This document shows, piece after piece, positions 1 to 4,606 of a stretch of DNA of 5,692 nt. The position numbers and the translations under genes are program-made. The notes below the pieces were generated by a model. It saw nothing but the letters and a program-made list of their open reading frames with translations, did no database searches and was not told the DNA's origin. The first letter of the stretch is position 1; each line of letters opens with the position of its first letter. Where the stretch lies: the NCBI GenBank assembly GCA_022447405.1, contig JAKVCE010000158.1, positions 1 through 5,692 of the forward strand, given 5' to 3'. This DNA is from Planctomycetota bacterium (lineage in GTDB: Bacteria; Planctomycetota; UBA1135; GCA-002686595).

Positions 1-7
1 CGAGCGC

Positions 8-1198
8 TTGGGGGCGCTGACGCACGCTGTCCAGCCTGGGCGACTCCGCGGTCAACACCATCGCCCGCTGCGCGGGCGCGTCTACCTGGACGTCGTCGGG
101 CTCTTGGGCGCGCTCCCGACTATCGCCGGGCCCGAAGAGGAGCTCCGCCTCCCCGAAGGGAGGGTGCTCCTGCGCTTGCCCAACTGGCTCGGCGATGTCG
201 TCCAGTGTGAGCCGCTCTTGCGGGCCTTCGAAGAGAGCGCAGAGCGCCTGACCCTCGTTGGGCCGCGGGCGCTCCGCGAGCTCTTCTCGGACGCTCTGTC
301 GGGGGCGACGTGGCTGCCGCGCGGCGTCGGCGTCGGGGCATGGCGCGGGCACGACATCGCGCTCCTCCTCGACGGCTCCTTTCGGAGCGCGCTCACGGCG
401 ACCCTGGCGCGGGTCCCGAAGCGGGTGAGCTGGGCTCGGGGTGGAAAGCGACCCTTGCTCACAGACGCAGTGATCCCGCCGCGAGAGCTCGGGGCCCCGG
501 CCCTGGGCTGCGGCCGACCCGGCGAGGGGAGCCGCTGGCTCCCGCGCCCCTTCGAGGTCTCGGTTCGGGAGCTCGCGAGCGCTGCGGGGATCCATCTGGA
601 CGGCGGGGCGCCCCGCCTCAGCGCTGGAGAGGAGGGGAGACGCAGCGCAGCGGTTCTCCTTGAGGCGGCAGAGATAGGCCCCGGTGAGCGCTTCCTGCTC
701 GCCTCCGTAGGTGGCCGGGCTGGGTCCGCGAAGGCTGCCCCGACAGAGACCTGGGGCGCGACGCTTGAGGCGGTCAGGAGAGAGCTCGATCTGCCCGTGC
801 TCCTCACCTGTGGCCCAGGAGAGGAGGCGCGGATGAAGGAGCTGGTGGAGCGAGGGGTGCCCGATGGCGTGAGGGCTACGGCGGGAGGAGCGACGGAGCT
901 TGGCGCGCTCTTGGGCCTCCTCGAGGGCGCGGCCGCCTTCCTGACCGCTGACAGCGGTCCGCGGCACCTCGCGGCGGCCGCAGGTTGCCCCAGCGTCGTG
1001 CTCCACGGCCCTACGGACCCGAGGCACTCAGCCCTCACGGCGGCGCCGACGAGGGTCTCGAGGCTAGAGGTCCCCTGTGGTCCCTGTCACCTCGAGCGCT
1101 GTCCCCTGAAGGGGGAGGAGCGCTTAGCTTGCTTCGGAGTGGGTCACGCCGACGCAGCCGCCGCTATGCTCTGTGAGCTGTTGGCGTCTGAAGCCTGA
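8..1198 (+). CDS. Glycosyltransferase family 9, ADP-heptose:LPS heptosyltransferase-like (5' end uncertain)
   Basis: The product resembles GT9 enzymes (WaaF/WaaC type), which move heptose from ADP-heptose to the LPS inner core at the cytoplasmic face of the inner membrane. Numbered from the TTG at 8, the family's N-terminal signature NWLGDVV is at residues 59-65. A phosphate-binding-type lysine sits in GSAK (K242). The C-terminal donor-site motif ADSGPRHLAAAAG starts at A314 and is followed by HGPTDP. A cysteine cluster (C357, C360, C365, C375) resembles the C-terminal CxxC...CP...C of heptosyltransferase II proteins. The frame has no stop before the window edge, so the gene may begin to the left. 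GTG at 164 would instead give a 344-residue protein beginning just before the signature, which is the usual family length, but its AAGGGAGG lies directly against the start codon. The roughly 52 residues before it match nothing I recognise. Acceptor and sugar specificity cannot be read from the sequence; the family call is firm, while heptosyltransferase II is likely but unproven. Confidence 0.85.
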   Translation: MGALTHAVQPGRLRGQHHRPLRGRVYLDVVGLLGALPTIAGPEEELRLPEGRVLLRLPNWLGDVVQCEPLLRAFEESAERLTLVGPRALRELFSDALSGATWLPRGVGVGAWRGHDIALLLDGSFRSALTATLARVPKRVSWARGGKRPLLTDAVIPPRELGAPALGCGRPGEGSRWLPRPFEVSVRELASAAGIHLDGGAPRLSAGEEGRRSAAVLLEAAEIGPGERFLLASVGGRAGSAKAAPTETWGATLEAVRRELDLPVLLTCGPGEEARMKELVERGVPDGVRATAGGATELGALLGLLEGAAAFLTADSGPRHLAAAAGCPSVVLHGPTDPRHSALTAAPTRVSRLEVPCGPCHLERCPLKGEERLACFGVGHADAAAAMLCELLASEA

Positions 1199-1203
1199 GG
1201 AGA
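1197..1203 (+). promoter_or_regulatory. Ribosome binding site for the enoyl-CoA hydratase gene
   Basis: GAGGAGA overlaps the TGA stop codon (1196-1198) of the upstream glycosyltransferase gene. The AGGAG core ends 8 nt before ATG 1211, which is good spacing. The site supports ATG 1211 as the start and suggests that the two genes are translated from one message. Confidence 0.75.
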
Positions 1204-1210
1204 AATAGCC

Positions 1211-2032
1211 ATGAGTAGAGTCGCAGACGAGTTCCCCGCCGAAATCCCTGATGTCCCCGAGGTCATCTCCTGTCGCAGGATGGATCACCTCGCGTGGCTC
1301 ACGATCGAGCGTCCGGAGGTGATGAACTGTCTCTCCTTCCCGACCCTCAAGCGCTTCCGCACGCTGCTCGAGGAGCTGCGCGACGACAAGACTTTGCGCT
1401 GCATCTTGATCACCGGCGCCGGTGAGAAGGCCTTCTGCGCAGGGGCTGACCTCAAGGAGCGCTACACCATGGACAAAGAGATGGTGCCCGACTTCGTGAG
1501 GAACATCCGAGCGCTGATGGATGACGTCGAGGCGATGCCCCAGCCGACCGTCGCGGTGATGAACGGCTTCGCCTTCGGGGGCGGTACGGAGCTGGCCCTA
1601 GCGTGCGATCTGCGGGTCGCCGCGGAGAGCGCCATGATGGGCCTGACCGAGACCTCCCTAGCCATCATCCCCGGCGCGGGCGGGACGCAGCGCCTGCCGC
1701 GCCTCGTCGGCAAGAGCCGGGCCAAGGACCTGATCCTCACCGCGCGCAGGCTCGACGCGATGGAGGCCGCCTCCATGGGCCTCGTGAACCGCACCGCGCC
1801 GAAGGGGCAGCTCGGGGCCGTCGCGCTAGAGCTCGCAGAGCGCATCTCGAAGAACGGCCCTGTCGCGGTGCGCGCGGCGAAGGACGCGATCGACAGAGGC
1901 TGCGAGCTCTCGCTCGCTGAGGGGCTGGAGTTTGAGGCGGAGTGCTACTCGAGGACGCTGGAGACCTCGGACAGGATCGAGGCGCTCGCCGCCTTCTCAG
2001 AGAAGCGCAAGCCCGAGTACAGGGGGGAGTGA
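1211..2032 (+). CDS. Enoyl-CoA hydratase/isomerase family protein, AUH (methylglutaconyl-CoA hydratase)-like
   Basis: This is a complete 273-residue crotonase-fold protein, expected to add water across the 2,3 double bond of an enoyl-CoA in the cytoplasm. The oxyanion-hole segment AFCAGADLKE starts at A74, and GGGTELA is at residues 123-129. Both catalytic glutamates of true hydratases are present, E127 in GGGTELA and E147 in GLTETSLAIIPGAGG, 20 residues apart as E144 and E164 are in rat mitochondrial enoyl-CoA hydratase. The stretch from E147 through TQRLPRLVGKS, and the ending KRKPEYRGE, closely recall human AUH as I remember it, so a branched acyl-CoA of leucine breakdown is a possible substrate. 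No other leucine-degradation gene is in the window. General short-chain enoyl-CoA hydratase is the main alternative. An extra N-terminal stretch of about 20 residues precedes the domain. The start is ATG 1211, the first start codon after the in-frame stop at 1196. The spacing of 12 nt suggests an operon with the glycosyltransferase, although the two functions are unrelated. Confidence 0.92.
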   Translation: MSRVADEFPAEIPDVPEVISCRRMDHLAWLTIERPEVMNCLSFPTLKRFRTLLEELRDDKTLRCILITGAGEKAFCAGADLKERYTMDKEMVPDFVRNIRALMDDVEAMPQPTVAVMNGFAFGGGTELALACDLRVAAESAMMGLTETSLAIIPGAGGTQRLPRLVGKSRAKDLILTARRLDAMEAASMGLVNRTAPKGQLGAVALELAERISKNGPVAVRAAKDAIDRGCELSLAEGLEFEAECYSRTLETSDRIEALAAFSEKRKPEYRGE

Positions 2033-2035
2033 GGC

Positions 2036-2464
2036 TCAGGAGCCCTCGTACCAGCGCTCGGTGTCTCGGGCGATGCGCAGGACCTCCTCCGCAGGGATCA
2101 GCGGACCCTCTCCGACCCCTGGGCAGCACTTCGCCACGGGTCCCTCCCAGGTGGCGCGGTCGAGGTTCTCCTCCCAGAAGGGCCAGGAGCGGCACTGCTT
2201 GGGGCGCGCCTCGTAGACCTCGCAGCCGTTCTCCTCATTGAGGAAGGGGCAGGCAGGCTCATCGATGCGCAGGGTGATCCAGCCCTCGTCCTCTTGGCAA
2301 TGGCGCGCTAGGAAGGCGGCTCGATCCAGCCCTAGGTGCTCTGAGAGGGCCGCCACGTCTCCCTCGGCGAGGTAGACGTAGGCGTACTGGTCGTGGGTGC
2401 GGCAGCAGTTGCCACACTGGGTGCACTTGAACTGCAAGCCTTTGTCAAACCAGGGTTTAGGCAT
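2036..2464 (-). CDS. YkgJ-family CxxCxxCC cysteine-cluster protein (putative Zn/Fe-binding)
   Basis: This 142-residue protein belongs to the YkgJ/UPF0153 type (putative zinc- or iron-chelating domain), whose biochemical role is generally unknown. The defining cluster FKCTQCGNCC has C14, C17, C20 and C21. It is followed by ACPFL (C72), GCEVYEARPKQCRSWPFW (C81, C91) and KCCPGVGEG (C113, C114); with C56 this makes ten cysteines. That order (CxxCxxCC, CPFL, C-x-YxxRPxxC, and a late cysteine pair followed by PG) is the full family pattern, so the protein looks intact. No signal peptide or membrane segment is seen, so it is probably cytoplasmic. The start is fixed because an in-frame TAG lies 6 nt upstream (plus-strand 2471-2473) of the ATG at 2464. 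There is no Shine-Dalgarno-like sequence in the 20 nt before that ATG, so translation may be weak or use another mode. The gene converges on the hydratase gene with 3 nt between stop codons and diverges from the sigma54 activator. Confidence 0.9.
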   Translation of the reverse strand: MPKPWFDKGLQFKCTQCGNCCRTHDQYAYVYLAEGDVAALSEHLGLDRAAFLARHCQEDEGWITLRIDEPACPFLNEENGCEVYEARPKQCRSWPFWEENLDRATWEGPVAKCCPGVGEGPLIPAEEVLRIARDTERWYEGS

Positions 2465-2512
2465 TTTTATCTACTGAGGTCTGCCTGGGCGAGCTTGTCT
2501 GAATGTGGGCGG

Positions 2513-2540
2513 TTACCGAACAGCGGAGATGGGCTATCTT
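2513..2540 (+). promoter_or_regulatory. Candidate sigma70-type promoter for the sigma54 activator gene
   Basis: TTACCG (2513-2518) and TATCTT (2535-2540) are separated by 16 bp. They match the -35 consensus at 3 of 6 and the -10 consensus at 4 of 6 positions. Transcription would begin near 2547, giving a leader of about 60 nt. The match is weak and chance occurrence is quite possible; the position in a divergent intergenic region is the main support. Confidence 0.25.
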
Positions 2541-2575
2541 CTGTTGGTGAGCGAAATCGAACACTTCAGGCAGCG

Positions 2576-2601
2576 CGCCTCCGCGGCTGGTGAGGGAGGC
2601 G
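2576..2601 (+). promoter_or_regulatory. Inverted repeat overlapping the activator's ribosome binding site
   Basis: CGCCTCC (2576-2582) is perfectly complementary to GGAGGCG (2595-2601), with a 12-nt loop. The 3' arm contains the Shine-Dalgarno of the gene starting at 2606. In RNA the hairpin would hide the site and lower translation. With only 7 bp in G+C-rich DNA, chance is a real alternative. Confidence 0.35.
2592..2599 (+). promoter_or_regulatory. Ribosome binding site for the sigma54 activator gene
   Basis: GAGGGAGG ends 6 nt before ATG 2606, a strong Shine-Dalgarno at good spacing. An in-frame TGA at 2591-2593 makes ATG 2606 the first possible start. Most of the site also forms the 3' arm of the inverted repeat at 2576-2601. 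Confidence 0.8.
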
Positions 2602-2605
2602 GCAG

Positions 2606-4597
2606 ATGATCCGCCTCGCCATCGAAGAGCAGGGTAACCGAAGGGAGGGCCTCCATGCAGGTCCTCAGGTCAGGATCGGGCGGGCGTCCGACAACGACAT
2701 CTGCCTCGCGAGCGGGCTCGTCTCACGACACCACTGCCACATCGACCTCTCTGGTGAGGGCGCGTGGCTCGAAGACCTCGGGTCCGCGAACGGGGTGAGC
2801 GTCAACGGGCTGAAGACCCGCGGCGCGCCCCTCGCTGCGGGCGACACCATCGAGCTAGGCCAGGCGACGATCAGCGTCATCGAGCTGGGGGGAGAGGCGG
2901 AGGTGCAGGAGGAGGAGCCCACCTTCCGAACCATCCTCTCCGAGCTCCCTGACGAGCGGGAGAAGCTGCGCGCCTTCGCGCACGTGACGCGTGAGCTCTC
3001 CCGCGAGACGGACACGAACGCGTTGTTCCCGCTGATCGTCGACACAGCGATCAGCCTCTTGGGCGGAGAGCGCGGCTTCCTGTTGCAGTCGGATGAGCCG
3101 ATCAGTGAGGCAGCGAGCCTGTCGAGCTTGGACTCTATGAGCGTCCACGTCGCGCGCTCCTTTGATGGCGCGGACATCGCGTTGCCGAGGACTCGCGTGT
3201 CGCTCGGCATCGTCAAGCGCGTGCTCGAGAGCGGGGAGCCCTTGGTGAGCCTCGACGCCGCGCAGGATCAGCGCTTCGAGGAGTTCGCGAGCATCGAGGA
3301 GCTCCAGCTGAAGAGCGTGATCTGCCTCCCGGTCCGGGTCGACGGCGAGGTGCGAGGAGTGCTCCTCGTCGACAACAGGATGCGGCAGGGGGCCTTCAAT
3401 GAAGAGGACCTGGAGATCGCAGAGCTCTTCGCGGACCAGGCGGCCATAGCGATGCAGAACTCACGTCGCGTAGACGAGCTGAGAATGCACTCAGAGCGGA
3501 TCGAGCAGTCCCGCAAGGAGATCGTCGCTTTGAACGCGGAGCTCGGTCGGAAGGTGCGAGATCAAGGCGCAGAGCTCGCGGTCGCCCGTGCCTCGCTCGG
3601 GCGGGAGCGCGCTCGTGGAGATTACGGCGCCATCGTCGGGGCCTCAGACGCGATCCGTCGGATCTTCGGGGAGCTCGACCGCATCGTCGAGAGCGAGCTC
3701 CCGGTCCTCATCTCGGGAGAGAGCGGGACCGGCAAGGAGCTCGTGGCGCGCGCGATCCACAAGAACGGGCCTCGCGCGAAGCGCCCCTTCGTCTCCGAGA
3801 ACTGCGCCGCGATCCCGGAGTCGCTGCTTGAGAGCGAGCTCTTCGGGCACGCCAAGGGCGCCTTCACCGGCGCGCACCGCGCGAAGCGCGGCCTCTTCGA
3901 GGCGGCCAACGGTGGGACGCTCTTCCTCGATGAGATCGGGGACATGAGCGCCGCGATGCAGAAGAAGCTCCTGCGGGTCCTGCAGGAGGGCGAGGTGCGG
4001 CCCGTGGGGAGCGACAAGGTCGTGGAGGTCGACGTGCGGCTCTTAGCGGCCAGCCACCAGGACCTCGCTGCGCACGTCAAGGAGGGGAGCTTCCGCGAAG
4101 ACCTCTACTACAGGATCCACGTCCTCAAGGTGGAGATGCCGTCGCTTCGAGACCGCGTGGAGGACATCCCCTTGCTCGCAGAGCACCTGCTCGCGCGCGC
4201 GGCTCGAGAGGCTGGGCGGGAGGCGCCGGTGCTCCCGCACGAGGTGACCGCAGCGCTCTCTGCCCACGACTGGCCCGGTAACGTCCGCGAGCTCGAGAAC
4301 GAGATGAGGCGCCTCGTCGTGCTCTCTCCCGAGCGGGTCGAGCTCTCCTCTCTCTCCGCGACGGTCTTAGAGGGGGGCAGCCCAGAGCCGCCGCGACCCC
4401 TCATCGTTGAGGGAGACCTGCGCGCGACCGTCGCCGCCTTTGAGCGGGACGCGATCGAGGGTGCGCTCAGTGAGGCGGATGGAAACAAGAGCCAGGCGGC
4501 CCGAGCGCTGGGGATCAGCCGCTTCGCCCTGCAGCGGAAGCTGGAGAAGTTCGGCTTGGAGGGAGGAGACCCCTCCAAGGGCGGCGAGGAGTCCTAG
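2606..4597 (+). CDS. FHA-GAF-AAA+-Fis sigma54-dependent transcriptional activator
   Basis: This complete 663-residue enhancer-binding protein is expected to remodel sigma54 RNA polymerase using ATP. The N-terminal FHA domain (about 1-95) shows G25-R26, S40-R41-H42 and N67-G68, the phosphothreonine-binding pattern. A GAF domain (about 135-284) follows, then a charged predicted coiled coil (about 286-338). The AAA+ domain (about 342-575) is intact: Walker A GESGTGKE (371-378), sigma54-contacting GAFTGA (418-423), Walker B LFLDE (439-443), arginine-finger region REDLYYR (497-503) and sensor II WPGNVRELE (556-564). A Fis-type helix-turn-helix lies at 626-651 (GNKSQAARALGISRFALQRK). There is no receiver domain, so the input is probably a phosphoprotein partner of a Ser/Thr kinase through FHA, and/or a ligand or partner through GAF; this is inferred from the family. 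The start ATG 2606 follows an in-frame TGA at 2591. The next gene begins 9 nt after the stop, so it is probably co-transcribed. Target promoters are unknown. Confidence 0.95.
   Translation: MIRLAIEEQGNRREGLHAGPQVRIGRASDNDICLASGLVSRHHCHIDLSGEGAWLEDLGSANGVSVNGLKTRGAPLAAGDTIELGQATISVIELGGEAEVQEEEPTFRTILSELPDEREKLRAFAHVTRELSRETDTNALFPLIVDTAISLLGGERGFLLQSDEPISEAASLSSLDSMSVHVARSFDGADIALPRTRVSLGIVKRVLESGEPLVSLDAAQDQRFEEFASIEELQLKSVICLPVRVDGEVRGVLLVDNRMRQGAFNEEDLEIAELFADQAAIAMQNSRRVDELRMHSERIEQSRKEIVALNAELGRKVRDQGAELAVARASLGRERARGDYGAIVGASDAIRRIFGELDRIVESELPVLISGESGTGKELVARAIHKNGPRAKRPFVSENCAAIPESLLESELFGHAKGAFTGAHRAKRGLFEAANGGTLFLDEIGDMSAAMQKKLLRVLQEGEVRPVGSDKVVEVDVRLLAASHQDLAAHVKEGSFREDLYYRIHVLKVEMPSLRDRVEDIPLLAEHLLARAAREAGREAPVLPHEVTAALSAHDWPGNVRELENEMRRLVVLSPERVELSSLSATVLEGGSPEPPRPLIVEGDLRATVAAFERDAIEGALSEADGNKSQAARALGISRFALQRKLEKFGLEGGDPSKGGEES
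4555..4579 (+). promoter_or_regulatory. Perfect 9-bp hairpin at the 3' end of the activator gene
   Basis: CTTGGAGGG (4555-4563) pairs exactly with CCCTCCAAG (4571-4579) around a 7-nt loop, AGGAGAC. It lies in the last codons of the activator, 27 nt before the next start codon. No T-run follows, so it is not a standard intrinsic terminator. It could slow or partly stop polymerase, stabilise an RNA end, or influence translation of the next gene. It also encodes the glycine-rich protein tail, so coding constraint could explain part of it. Confidence 0.4.
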
Positions 4598-4606
4598 ACT
4601 AGAGGC

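Larger units (their letters stand above)
2465..2605. other. Divergent intergenic region (141 nt)
   Basis: This is the only intergenic stretch longer than a few nucleotides. It lies between the minus-strand cysteine-cluster gene and the plus-strand sigma54 activator, so it should carry promoters for both. It includes a short A/T-rich run (2463-2475) right at the cysteine-cluster start, a candidate plus-strand promoter at 2513-2540, and an inverted repeat at 2576-2601 that includes the activator's ribosome binding site. I found no convincing minus-strand -35/-10 pair and no sigma54-type -24/-12 element. Confidence 0.7.

Noticed and set aside
82..1038. Long minus-strand open frame opposite the glycosyltransferase
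   Set aside because: It is rich in Arg, Ser, Pro and Ala with no recognisable motif, and the plus strand carries clear GT9 motifs throughout. It is the usual antisense artefact of G+C-rich DNA.
2033..2044. Bidirectional intrinsic terminator between the convergent genes
   Set aside because: The stem is only 4 bp (GGCT/AGCC) with a 4-nt loop and no T-run on either strand, which is too weak to call.
2393..2593. Short plus-strand open frame (66 codons) reaching into the intergenic region
   Set aside because: It starts inside the cysteine-cluster gene, has no ribosome binding site and ends before the activator start. Its sequence has no recognisable feature.
2465..2605. Sigma54-type -24/-12 promoter upstream of the activator
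   Set aside because: I scanned both strands for TGGCAC-N5-TTGC-like spacing. The best G-G/G-C pairs miss most other positions, so autoregulation through sigma54 is not supported.
4595..4606. TAGACT as a -10 box for a leaderless start of the exported-protein gene
   Set aside because: It overlaps the activator's stop codon, no suitable -35 lies 16-18 bp upstream, and the distance to the ATG is at the lower limit. Read-through from the activator gene is simpler.
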